11,544 nucleotides of DNA from Candidatus Methanogaster sp. UBA203. Lineage in GTDB: Archaea > Halobacteriota > Methanosarcinia > Methanosarcinales > Methanogasteraceae. Position 1 is the stretch's first letter, and every line of letters starts with the position of its first letter. The notes beneath the pieces were generated by a model. It was not told the DNA's origin and searched no databases. It saw nothing but the letters and a program-made list of their open reading frames with translations. Positions 1 through 6,310 of this stretch are shown one piece after another. The position numbers and the translations under genes were made by a program. The DNA is taken from NCBI GenBank assembly GCA_002503595.1, contig DASC01000023.1, positions 5,764-17,307 on the forward strand, read 5' to 3'.

Positions 1-155
1 TGTGCTCTCTGTGGTTTAATCTTCCTTAACGCCGAAGGCGTCGATGCTCGATCTTGAGAATGTCGACACTGCATTACCATAACCGGATCCTCCGGAAGAG
101 TGAAAAGTGAATGCAACGCGGATTACCAGAGAGCCTGTTTATCATGCCTATCAGG

Positions 156-1211
156 TCATAATCTGATCCAGCCAATCTCGACATAGCCGACCCCTCCGGT
201 TTCATTTCCTGCCGCATCATCGGGATAGCCAAAGACCATCCGCTTGTGGACGGTGTTTGCGATGCGCACAGCGCGCGAGAGTTCGGGCAGGGCGAAGACG
301 TAATCGGACGCGATGGTGTGCACAAGGTATTCTGAGTGCGCATCGGTTTTAAATTTCTTATAGACCCGAAAGTGAGTCCCGAACTTAAATCCGGTCTTGA
401 CAACGAATCCGCGGTCCCGAAGGTTCGAATAAACCAGGTATTTCAGCATATATCCGGGTTCGACCCTTTCCGCGTATTCATTGAACTCGGCTGCGTTCTT
501 ATGCTCGATCCTGATCCACTGCCTGACAAGGAGGTATCCTGACTCGACGAGCGATAATTGGAGGCGCAGTTCATCTAGTTTCTTTCCGAAAAGGTAATTC
601 TGGTGGAGAAAATCGGCAATCTCCGGCTCCCAGACAATCGTGCGGTCGTTGATCAGACTTGCAGCCGCAGGCGTTCCTGCGCCACCGAGATCCGGTTCGG
701 CTTGCCCGCCTGACATAATTATTTTCTTTAGTTCATAAAATGTTATATCGCTCTCTTCATCGACTATCGCGAGTATCAACCGTTTTCTTGCATTCTTTGC
801 CCTGTTAAGTTCCGAGATTATATGTTGCAGCGGCAGATGCGCCCGCTCCGAGATCACATAGACGAAGATATGAGCCGACGTCTTTCCGGGATGCCCGCCC
901 CTTGGATAGAGCCGGAATCCGATCGGGCTCATCTTCGTGTAGTACCCGCGTTCGCGCAGGTCCTTAAAGACGATGTACCCGAGTTCAAAGTCCCTGACGC
1001 GCTCTGATGCGATCTCGAAGAACGCTTTGAAGTCAAGAGCCTTTCTGTCTGAAAATATCTCTATCTTTCCGCGGGAAAGCAGATATGCTCCCTCGATCAA
1101 GGACAGTTCGAGTTTTCCGTCCTTTACGCGCCCGTAGAATCCACGATCGTACAGTTCTTCGACCGCTTCACTTCCTGCTGTCAGCACATCATCACGTAGT
1201 TCGCATTCCAT
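156..1211 (-). CDS. endA: tRNA-splicing endonuclease EndA (homodimeric alpha2 type)
   Basis: This enzyme cuts both exon-intron junctions of intron-containing pre-tRNAs and pre-rRNAs at bulge-helix-bulge motifs. At 351 residues it has the length of the fused two-repeat subunit of homodimeric euryarchaeal EndA, about twice the Methanocaldococcus form. The N-terminal repeat covers roughly residues 1-165 and the C-terminal repeat 185-351. The C-terminal repeat carries the catalytic set: Tyr284 in FKFGTHFRVY, His292 in AHSEYLV, Lys323 in VHKRMVFGY. The N-terminal repeat aligns with it and also has Tyr102 (GFRLY), His114 (SAHIFVYV) and Lys143 (ARKRLILA), which is unusual (see findings). The ATG at 1211 starts a plausible protein directly, and a TATA-like element 20-31 nt upstream implies a leaderless transcript. 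The gene diverges from a tRNA-Val gene. Identification is firm from the two conserved repeats; activity is inferred. Confidence 0.95.
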   Translation of the reverse strand: MECELRDDVLTAGSEAVEELYDRGFYGRVKDGKLELSLIEGAYLLSRGKIEIFSDRKALDFKAFFEIASERVRDFELGYIVFKDLRERGYYTKMSPIGFRLYPRGGHPGKTSAHIFVYVISERAHLPLQHIISELNRAKNARKRLILAIVDEESDITFYELKKIIMSGGQAEPDLGGAGTPAAASLINDRTIVWEPEIADFLHQNYLFGKKLDELRLQLSLVESGYLLVRQWIRIEHKNAAEFNEYAERVEPGYMLKYLVYSNLRDRGFVVKTGFKFGTHFRVYKKFKTDAHSEYLVHTIASDYVFALPELSRAVRIANTVHKRMVFGYPDDAAGNETGGVGYVEIGWIRL

Positions 1212-1230
1212 CGTCTGGTTTTGTTCGCGT

Positions 1231-1246
1231 AATGTTTATATTGCTA
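1231..1246. promoter_or_regulatory. TATA-like element between endA and tRNA-Val, possibly bidirectional
   Basis: The 65-nt gap between the divergent endA and tRNA-Val genes contains one AT-rich element, TTTATATT at 1235-1242 on the plus strand, read as AATATAAA on the minus strand. Its centre lies about 27 nt from the endA ATG, which fits leaderless transcription of endA, and about 38 nt from the tRNA 5' end, which fits a short leader removed by RNase P. I see no second convincing box in the gap, so the element may serve both genes. This is inferred from spacing only. Confidence 0.5.
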
Positions 1247-1276
1247 TCCATCCACTTATGATTCACTACGGCTCAT

Positions 1277-1350
1277 GGGCTCGTGGTCTAGTCGGTTATG
1301 ACGTCGCCTTGACATGGCGGAGGTCCTGAGTTCGAATCTCAGCGGGCCCA
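1277..1350 (+). tRNA. tRNA-Val (anticodon GAC)
   Basis: A 74-nt cloverleaf with no intron. The acceptor stem pairs GGGCTCG with CGGGCCC (one U-G pair) and the discriminator is A at 1350. The anticodon stem TCGCC/GGCGG encloses the loop TTGACAT, with anticodon GAC at 1311-1313, which reads valine GUC and GUU codons. The T arm is a perfect 5-bp stem around TTCGAAT, including the GTTCGAA core. The variable loop is the short AGGTC. The 3' CCA is not encoded, so it must be added by CCA-adding enzyme, as is common in archaea. The histidine kinase gene begins about 96 nt downstream on the same strand. Confidence 0.95.
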
Positions 1351-1446
1351 TTTAAGTTGTATATGTCACTCTGGTGGTGCGGGGCTTATCAAACGGCATT
1401 GAAAGCCAGCCGCATGTATTCCACCGCCTGTATCCGGTGTACCTGC

Positions 1447-3165
1447 ATGTCTCACAAAAAATTTGCCACCCTTGCCGTTGCCGCGCTCCTCATCGTTGTG
1501 GTAGCGTGGTTCGGGCACGTCACCAACCAGGAGGTGGAGGAGATTGTGCAGCAGCAGTTCACTGAACAGCAATTGCTGCTCACACGGCAGGCAGCTGTCG
1601 GAATCGAGAGTTTTCTTGAGGAGAAGACTGTTTTAATCGAGGTGCTGGCAGCGGGTGCATCAGATACGTCACCAGAAGGTATGGCATGGAGTTTTATACC
1701 AATTTATTACAGATCCAGAAGTTTTTTTGCAATTCAATTTATAAATAGTACCGGGGTGGTGGTATCAGGCTATCCGGCAGAGGATACGCCAGTCGGATTC
1801 GATCTGTATGCGGCGAACAAAAATCAGGCATTCGATTGTGCAAAGGATCGCAGAGAGACATATATCACAGACCCGACACCGCTCTTCGAAGGCGGGCTTG
1901 GTTCATACGTATGGGTGCCGGTGTATGATGATAACGAATTCAAAGGCGCGATACTTGCGATTATCAGAGTGTCCTCGCTATCTGAGCGATTTCTTACCGA
2001 TGTCATGCCTGAAGGGTATGGATATATGTACATGATCGATTACTCCGGACGTTCGCTGTACGATGGTGCGCACAAGGAGATGATCGGCAAAAAGTATATC
2101 GGGAGTTTCTGCACCAATAATTCGCCCTACACAGAAATCTTATCGGAGCAGATGCAGGAAAAGGAGGGTACTGGCCATTATTTCGACGAATCTTCCGGAG
2201 AGTGGCGGATCGTAGTACACACACCGGTCGTCTGGCGTGACCAGGTCTGGTCGGTTGCCACAAGCGTTCCTGCAAGCGATGTGGATGCGCTGGTGCATTC
2301 GGTCTACAGAAAGCAGATCCTGTTCATCGCAATCGTCATCGCAATCATCCTTGCCGGGAGCGGAAGCATCGTTCATATCTTTTCGAGATGGAACAGGGAG
2401 CTGGAGAATGGAGTCGAAAGGATGACAGAGGACTTGAAAAAGTCAAATACGGAACTTGAGTCCGCAAACATCAGATTAAAAGAACTTGACCGTCTAAAAT
2501 CCGAGTTCGTCTCGATGGTCTCGCACGAACTGAAGACGCCGCTCACATCGGTAAAACTTTCAATGGACATCATGAGATCACTTTCCGGCTCAGAAAAAGA
2601 CATCCGCACGAAAGACGAGTTATTCGGGATCATTGACCGTAATATTGAGAGACAGAGCAGGCTCGTAAACGATCTCCTCGATATATCACGAATCGAGACC
2701 GGGACTCTGAAACTCAATCTTGGACCGGTAGATCTGTACGACATCATCAGGGAATCGGTCAGAAGCATGAGAGATATCGCAGAGGAGAAAGGTACTTCCG
2801 TTCACATCGATCCGGAAGGCGAAACACTTGCGATCACTGGAGATCGTGATCGGTTGGTGCAGGTTTTTGTAAATCTCATCGGAAATGCGCTTAAATTTAC
2901 TGAGAAAGGCGAGATTCGTATCCAGGTACGGATGGTGGCAGGGCATCCCGAGATCAGGGTCAGTGATACCGGAACCGGAATCCGGCCAGACGAACTGGAC
3001 CGGATCTTTGACAAATTCCACCAGGTGGATTCCGGATTGACGCGCGAGGCTGGCGGCACGGGCCTCGGGCTTGCGATCTGCAAAGGAATCATCGAGGGGC
3101 ATGGCGGCAGCATCAGGGCTGAGAGCGAGGTTGGACGCGGGAGCACGCTTGTGATCGTTCTGTAA
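1447..3165 (+). CDS. Membrane-bound sensor histidine kinase with double-Cache sensor domain
   Basis: A two-component signal sensor of 572 residues from the chosen start. Transmembrane helix 1 spans about residues 6-24, an extracytoplasmic sensor region about 30-285 resembles dCache domains that bind small ligands, and transmembrane helix 2 spans about 290-312. A linker helix and coiled coil (315-350) lead into the HisKA dimerisation domain with phospho-acceptor His360 in the H-box MVSHELKTPLTS. The HATPase domain follows: N box NLIGNALKF (Asn480), G1 box DTGTG (507-511), F box region FDKFHQ, G2 box GGTGLGL (536-542). There is no receiver, PAS or HAMP domain, and no response regulator gene lies nearby, so the partner must be elsewhere. 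The frame stays open to an ATG at 1357, but the extra 30 residues look non-coding and that ATG lies 6 nt after the tRNA. The ATG at 1447 has GGTG 7 nt upstream and starts a proper signal-anchor. The ligand is unknown. Confidence 0.9.
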   Translation: MSHKKFATLAVAALLIVVVAWFGHVTNQEVEEIVQQQFTEQQLLLTRQAAVGIESFLEEKTVLIEVLAAGASDTSPEGMAWSFIPIYYRSRSFFAIQFINSTGVVVSGYPAEDTPVGFDLYAANKNQAFDCAKDRRETYITDPTPLFEGGLGSYVWVPVYDDNEFKGAILAIIRVSSLSERFLTDVMPEGYGYMYMIDYSGRSLYDGAHKEMIGKKYIGSFCTNNSPYTEILSEQMQEKEGTGHYFDESSGEWRIVVHTPVVWRDQVWSVATSVPASDVDALVHSVYRKQILFIAIVIAIILAGSGSIVHIFSRWNRELENGVERMTEDLKKSNTELESANIRLKELDRLKSEFVSMVSHELKTPLTSVKLSMDIMRSLSGSEKDIRTKDELFGIIDRNIERQSRLVNDLLDISRIETGTLKLNLGPVDLYDIIRESVRSMRDIAEEKGTSVHIDPEGETLAITGDRDRLVQVFVNLIGNALKFTEKGEIRIQVRMVAGHPEIRVSDTGTGIRPDELDRIFDKFHQVDSGLTREAGGTGLGLAICKGIIEGHGGSIRAESEVGRGSTLVIVL

Positions 3166-3177
3166 TAGATCCAAAGA

Positions 3178-3250
3178 GTGGTGGGATTTGCAATAGATGT
3201 TGTGATGAGGAGAATCTCACCGCCCATCCCACACCACATCCCACTTAATT
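3178..3250 (+). terminator. Possible transcription terminator after the histidine kinase gene
   Basis: GTGGTGGGAT at 3178-3187 can pair with ATCCCACACCAC at 3226-3237, with a 2-nt bulge in the second arm, and the tract TTAATTTTA follows at about 3245-3253. The stem begins 13 nt after the kinase stop codon. Stem plus T-rich tail fits a terminator, but the loop is long (38 nt) and archaeal terminators often rely on the T tract alone. Confidence 0.35.
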
Positions 3251-3299
3251 TTACCCCGCAGTTGCGGCATTCCGATGTTTCACATTTCATCATTAAGTC

Positions 3300-3325
3300 T
3301 TTCGATTAATCGAAATGTTTAAGTA
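3300..3325 (+). promoter_or_regulatory. Palindromic operator candidate abutting a BRE/TATA promoter
   Basis: TTTCGATTAATCGAAA at 3300-3315 is a perfect 16-bp palindrome. Its right end CGAAAT merges into TGTTTAAGTA (3316-3325), which looks like an archaeal BRE followed by a TATA box. The box centre lies about 27-30 nt before the ATG at 3351, as expected for a leaderless transcript. A dimeric repressor bound to the palindrome would cover the BRE and block TFB/TBP. The regulator is not in the window. Confidence 0.5.
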
Positions 3326-3350
3326 CTGTTAGTTACATACATATCATCCG

Positions 3351-3577
3351 ATGAGTCTATTAATCGACCAGTCAGGACAGGAGCAGCAACTACTGGATGG
3401 GTGAAGAGACGTGATCGCCGGAATTGCAGCTGGAGTTGGCGGTGGCGTGGTGGCAGGGATAGGGAGTTTGATGGTGTCCCCCCAGTCCATACGGCACTGA
3501 TTGCGGCAACTGTTGCTCTTGTTTTTTATGGATTGATGAACTACATCTGGCTTTCTACCCCGGATAAACCCACGTGA
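3351..3577 (+). pseudogene. Broken gene for a small two-helix membrane protein
   Basis: From the ATG at 3351 the frame reads MSLLIDQSGQEQQLLDG and then meets TGA at 3402-3404. The same frame continues with a glycine-rich hydrophobic helix (VIAGIAAGVGGGVVAGIG) to a run of six C at about 3478-3483. Beyond this the coding character moves to another frame with a second helix (TALIAATVALVFYGLMNYIW), ending at TGA 3575-3577. Rejoined, this gives a protein of about 75 residues with two membrane helices and no recognised family. An alternative is a shorter gene starting at GTG 3411, which has GGGTGA 6-7 nt upstream and would need only the C-run correction. The upstream palindrome and TATA box suggest it was expressed. 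Causes could be genuine decay or a homopolymer sequencing error. The in-frame TGA is unlikely to be selenocysteine, since Methanosarcinales are not known to use it. Confidence 0.45.
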
Positions 3578-3655
3578 CCACCAAACGCCCGGGCAACCGG
3601 ACGGATCGCGCAAACTTGCGGAAATCTTTTGAATCGTGCACCCCTCTGGTAAACC

Positions 3656-4408
3656 ATGACCATTGAGATAACCCTGATCGGGACCGGAGTTGCCATGCCC
3701 CAGCCGCACCGGGTGCAGTCAGGCATTCTTGTAAATCTCGATTCGCCGGTATTGTTCGACTGCGGAAGCGGGGTTCTTCCACGCCTTCTGAACTGTGCAT
3801 CGATCGGGCATGTGTTCCTCACACATCTGCATCTTGATCATGTTGCAGATGTTATGAGTCTTATAAAGGCGAAATGGCTATGCGGAAGCCACGATCTTCG
3901 GATATACGGGCCATCTGGAACCAGAGAGTGGCTTTCACGGGTTTTCGATGCGTATCCGTACATGTTGGGCAGGATGGATATCGAGGTCTCTGAGATGGCT
4001 GATCAGGATCGTGTCTCGATCGGAAGATATGAGATCATCTGCGCGAAGACCGCACACGGGATGCCTTCGCTTGGCTACGGCATCGCTGACGAGGCGGGAC
4101 GTGTGCGGGTCGTGTACTCTGGCGACACCGAACCAGTAAAGAGCATTGCTGCGCTCGGAAGCGGCGCAGACCTCCTGATCCATGAGTGCTCGTTTCCTGA
4201 CTCGGTGCCTGATGTCACCAATCACACGACGCCGCGGATGCTTGGGGCGATGATGGTCGGGATAGCGGTTGGGCGGATCATCCTGACGCACCTGTATCCG
4301 CACACGATCGGATTTGAGGATGAGATGGTGGCGACGGTGCATGAGTACTGCGGCTGCGATGTCACGATCGGGGAGGATATGGAGACTGTTGTGCTCGATT
4401 CCGCCTGA
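3656..4408 (+). CDS. RNase-Z-like metallo-beta-lactamase-fold hydrolase
   Basis: A 250-residue soluble protein of the MBL superfamily related to the RNase Z/ElaC group. Metal-binding motifs are in order: THLHLDH (His57, His59, Asp61, His62), His134 in KTAHGMPSLGY, Asp157 in YSGDTE, and His212 in LTHLYP. HECSF (176-180) and NHTTP (His190) match the RNase-Z-type region between motifs IV and V. It is shorter than archaeal tRNase Z (about 300 residues) and I see no insertion matching the exosite arm that grips the tRNA elbow, so it is probably a paralogue of unknown substrate rather than the tRNA 3' processing enzyme. Its position near a tRNA gene and endA is therefore only suggestive. The ATG at 3656 precedes the conserved IEITLIGTG strand, and its ribosome binding site is weak. 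It converges on the DUF2149 gene. Confidence 0.85.
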   Translation: MTIEITLIGTGVAMPQPHRVQSGILVNLDSPVLFDCGSGVLPRLLNCASIGHVFLTHLHLDHVADVMSLIKAKWLCGSHDLRIYGPSGTREWLSRVFDAYPYMLGRMDIEVSEMADQDRVSIGRYEIICAKTAHGMPSLGYGIADEAGRVRVVYSGDTEPVKSIAALGSGADLLIHECSFPDSVPDVTNHTTPRMLGAMMVGIAVGRIILTHLYPHTIGFEDEMVATVHEYCGCDVTIGEDMETVVLDSA

Positions 4409-4420
4409 TCCTGGTGACTC

Positions 4421-4448
4421 ACATTACCAGGGCATCATCCGGTAATGT
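4421..4448. terminator. Hairpin between convergent genes, probable bidirectional terminator
   Basis: ACATTACC at 4421-4428 and GGTAATGT at 4441-4448 form a perfect 8-bp inverted repeat with a 12-nt loop, 13 nt after the hydrolase stop codon. A second perfect 7-bp inverted repeat, ATGAATC/GATTCAT at 4477-4495, overlaps the stop codon of the convergent DUF2149 gene, and a small GCCC/GGGC stem lies between them. Two hairpins between converging genes fit terminators for both operons. No strong T tract follows, so the assignment is by position and symmetry. Confidence 0.45.
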
Positions 4449-4481
4449 CCAGCCAAGCCCGTGGGCCGTGGCATCGATGAA

Positions 4482-4841
4482 TCATGACGATTCATTACCG
4501 TTCTCTGGAACATAGATCACCTTTCCGTCGGCAAGCTTGTATGCCGTCCCGAGCACCTCGCCCTGCCCGCCAGCGATCCTATCGGTCATGTTCATCACCT
4601 CGATCGTCTTCCCTTCCTTTACGATGATCTGCATATCCTGCTGTCCCGGGTTTGTGACCACGGTGAGGTCGGCGTCAGGATCGAGCAGTTGTGGCAGATG
4701 GTACGACACCACAAGCATCACGATCAGCGCGACCGAGAAGACCATCGCAACATCGAAGATGTTTGCCACGCCGGAGAGCGGACTCTGATCGGAATCCCCA
4801 TCCAGCAATCCTTTCCGCCGTGTGCGCTTACTTCTTGGCAT
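4482..4841 (-). CDS. DUF2149 membrane protein, ExbD/TolR-like
   Basis: A 119-residue protein with a short basic cytoplasmic N-terminus, one membrane helix at about 28-47, and a C-terminal extracytoplasmic domain of about 70 residues that matches DUF2149 as I know it from methanogens. The helix NIFDVAMVFSVALIVMLVV places an Asp (residue 30) near its start, like the functional FIDVMLVLLI helix of ExbD/TolR. This layout plus the ExbB gene directly upstream suggests it is the ExbD-like partner that uses proton flow. The frame is open to an ATG at 4862, but the ATG at 4841 is preferred: it has AGGAG (4846-4850) 4 nt upstream and gives a 14-nt overlap with exbB instead of 35. It is the last gene of a three-gene operon. 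The family call is from memory of sequence features, and the ExbD analogy is inference. Confidence 0.75.
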   Translation of the reverse strand: MPRSKRTRRKGLLDGDSDQSPLSGVANIFDVAMVFSVALIVMLVVSYHLPQLLDPDADLTVVTNPGQQDMQIIVKEGKTIEVMNMTDRIAGGQGEVLGTAYKLADGKVIYVPENGNESS

Positions 4842-5424
4842 ATTTCTCCTCAAAAGCATCAAGAATGCATTCGATGTCGTTTATGTCCTGCTGGTACCAT
4901 CTTCTGCGGATCATCGTGAGACTAAATCCGATGGCTCCCGAAAAAAGTCCGAGCACAGTGGTTGCGAATGCGATCACCAGATTGCTTGCGAGTTGCTCCA
5001 CATTTCCCTCGGCAAGCCCCATCAGCGCAGGACCCAGGGGTATCAGTGTACCCATGAGACCTAACATCGGGCCGACTGTGGCTAAGATCCTCGTCGTTTC
5101 GAGTTTCTTTGCCATCGCAATCTCGCAATCGCCGAACAGCCTGTCGAAATTGGAGTAGCCTCTCCCGACCTGGTCTGCAAGATCGCGCATGAATGCAGAT
5201 ACAAAGAATGGCAGTTTGCCGTTTCTGAGGGTGGAAGCGTCCGTTTTCCTGCACAACTCTTCCAACTCCGGGACGTCCCGGTATCTCCTTGTGTATTCGG
5301 AGATGAACTCGCCAGCAAGCGCAAGTGACCAGACCACAAACGCCATGAGCAGGAGGATTACCGGATACAGGAGCGCGTACGAGATCCAGTACAGCGTCTC
5401 AAATATTACTGTCGATGGGTCCAT
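4828..5424 (-). CDS. MotA/TolQ/ExbB proton channel family protein
   Basis: A 198-residue inner-membrane protein with the three-helix TolQ/ExbB layout: helix 1 at about 12-38, a long cytoplasmic segment 40-108, helix 2 at about 112-135 (VGPMLGLMGTLIPLGPALMG), helix 3 at about 146-170 (AFATTVLGLFSGAIGF), and a basic C-terminal cytoplasmic tail. The GLMGTLIPLG and AFATTVLGL stretches correspond to the conserved GLLGTV and A-TT-GL motifs of the family, including the Thr that faces the ion pore in ExbB and TolQ. Five such subunits normally form a channel around two ExbD-type helices. The gene starts 9 nt after the DUF2162 stop, with TGAGG as ribosome binding site, and overlaps the DUF2149 gene by 14 nt. 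Archaea lack a TonB-dependent outer membrane, so the machine it drives is unknown. Confidence 0.88.
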   Translation of the reverse strand: MDPSTVIFETLYWISYALLYPVILLLMAFVVWSLALAGEFISEYTRRYRDVPELEELCRKTDASTLRNGKLPFFVSAFMRDLADQVGRGYSNFDRLFGDCEIAMAKKLETTRILATVGPMLGLMGTLIPLGPALMGLAEGNVEQLASNLVIAFATTVLGLFSGAIGFSLTMIRRRWYQQDINDIECILDAFEEKYAKK

Positions 5425-5433
5425 GTCAGTGCC

Positions 5434-6111
5434 TCACTGCTCCTCTGCTCTGCCGATGGCAAATCCGATCGCTATGATAAACAACAGTGCGATGAGCGGT
5501 ACCACGGTTCCCGCGAGATCAAAGTTCCCGGGAGCTATATCTAATTGTTTTGTCTTCATGTATGCTGGCATTAGAAGCGCTCCAAGAATATAGAAGAGTC
5601 CGATAAAGATCATCGCATCGCCGAGTGCGGCAGGGGTCTTGCCAAGTCGCCTGAAGAAGAGAGAGGATACGATTACGAATACAGAGAATGTCGTCCCGAC
5701 GATGATGCCGATTGCGATGCCGCCCATGCCGATGTGTGAAGCAAGGATGCTACATGCGATGAATATGGCGGCAAGACAGACCGGACACGGCAGCGACAGG
5801 ATTGCAAAGGTGCGCTTCGTGACATCAGAGCCGGAGTTCCACTTCCTTGTTGTGTACACGCCCGCGGCGATCAGGGCGAGCGCGAGCATCGTGTGGAATG
5901 CAAGACCAAGATTAAGCAGTCCCTGCATAAGATCGATCGAGAATAGCGTTATCAGGTAGCCGATGAAGATTGAGATCACGAGGTAACCTGCTGCAACATA
6001 CAGGGCGTCTCTCTTCCGGATGCTTGAGAGTCCGCATCCGGCTCCGGTCTTGATCCCGAATACTGCGATACTTGTCAGAACTCCTATTACTGCAACGTTT
6101 GTCAGACTCAT
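5434..6111 (-). CDS. DUF2162 multi-helix membrane protein, putative transporter
   Basis: A 225-residue polytopic protein with about six hydrophobic segments (roughly 4-24, 38-58, 64-84, 103-123, 128-152, 165-182, 195-218). GIKTGAGCGLSS (Cys26) in helix 1 and LPCPVCLAA (Cys109, Cys112) in the middle match the DUF2162 family of predicted methanogen transporters as I remember it. Cys26, the CPxC pair and Cys120 could bind a metal or form a redox pair, which is inference. It is the first gene of the operon with the ExbB-like channel and the DUF2149 protein. I recall this trio lying near CobN-like chelatase genes in methanogens, which would fit metal handling, but no such gene is in this window. 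Start ATG 6111 has AGAGG 7 nt upstream and a TATA box about 44 nt upstream. Confidence 0.75.
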   Translation of the reverse strand: MSLTNVAVIGVLTSIAVFGIKTGAGCGLSSIRKRDALYVAAGYLVISIFIGYLITLFSIDLMQGLLNLGLAFHTMLALALIAAGVYTTRKWNSGSDVTKRTFAILSLPCPVCLAAIFIACSILASHIGMGGIAIGIIVGTTFSVFVIVSSLFFRRLGKTPAALGDAMIFIGLFYILGALLMPAYMKTKQLDIAPGNFDLAGTVVPLIALLFIIAIGFAIGRAEEQ

Positions 6112-6150
6112 TGTTTATCCTCTATTTAGTTGAGTTTAGAACAAGTCTGG

Positions 6151-6160
6151 TTTATAAGGA
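6151..6160 (-). promoter_or_regulatory. TATA box of the DUF2162-ExbB-DUF2149 operon
   Basis: On the minus strand TCCTTATAAA at 6151-6160 matches an archaeal TATA box. Transcription would start near 6129, giving a leader of about 18 nt that holds the AGAGG ribosome binding site before the ATG at 6111. No repressor site is obvious. Confidence 0.55.
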
Positions 6161-6310
6161 TTGTGGTTGGGGCATTCGAAAGAATGGATAAGAAACGAAA
6201 GTTGGGAACGAGGGACTCTCCATTCATTTTAGTCTCTGCACCGCATTACCAGATATGTAGCCGCAAGCAGTCCAGCATCATATCTTCCTCAATCATTTTC
6301 AGTGAACAGG

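Noticed and set aside
1..155. Possible gene end or repeat at the left edge
   Set aside because: Frame 1 reads CALCGLIFLNAEGVDARS then stops, resembling a low-complexity intergenic repeat seen in many environmental genomes, and CCGGA/TCCGG at 83-95 makes a small hairpin downstream of endA. The evidence is too slight to annotate.
1357..1446. N-terminal extension of the histidine kinase from the ATG at 1357
   Set aside because: It would begin 6 nt after the tRNA, has no ribosome binding site, and its 30 residues (rich in Cys, Trp and Tyr) look non-coding. The ATG at 1447 has GGTG upstream and starts the signal anchor.
3402..3404. In-frame TGA read as selenocysteine
   Set aside because: I see no SECIS-like structure, Methanosarcinales are not known to use selenocysteine, and the downstream frameshift points to a broken gene.
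6112..6310. Small plus-strand open frame and weak inverted repeat (GAATGGA/TCCATTC) between DUF2162 and acylphosphatase genes
   Set aside because: The frame has no ribosome binding site or family likeness and runs into the acylphosphatase gene; the repeat has a 30-nt loop and is likely chance.
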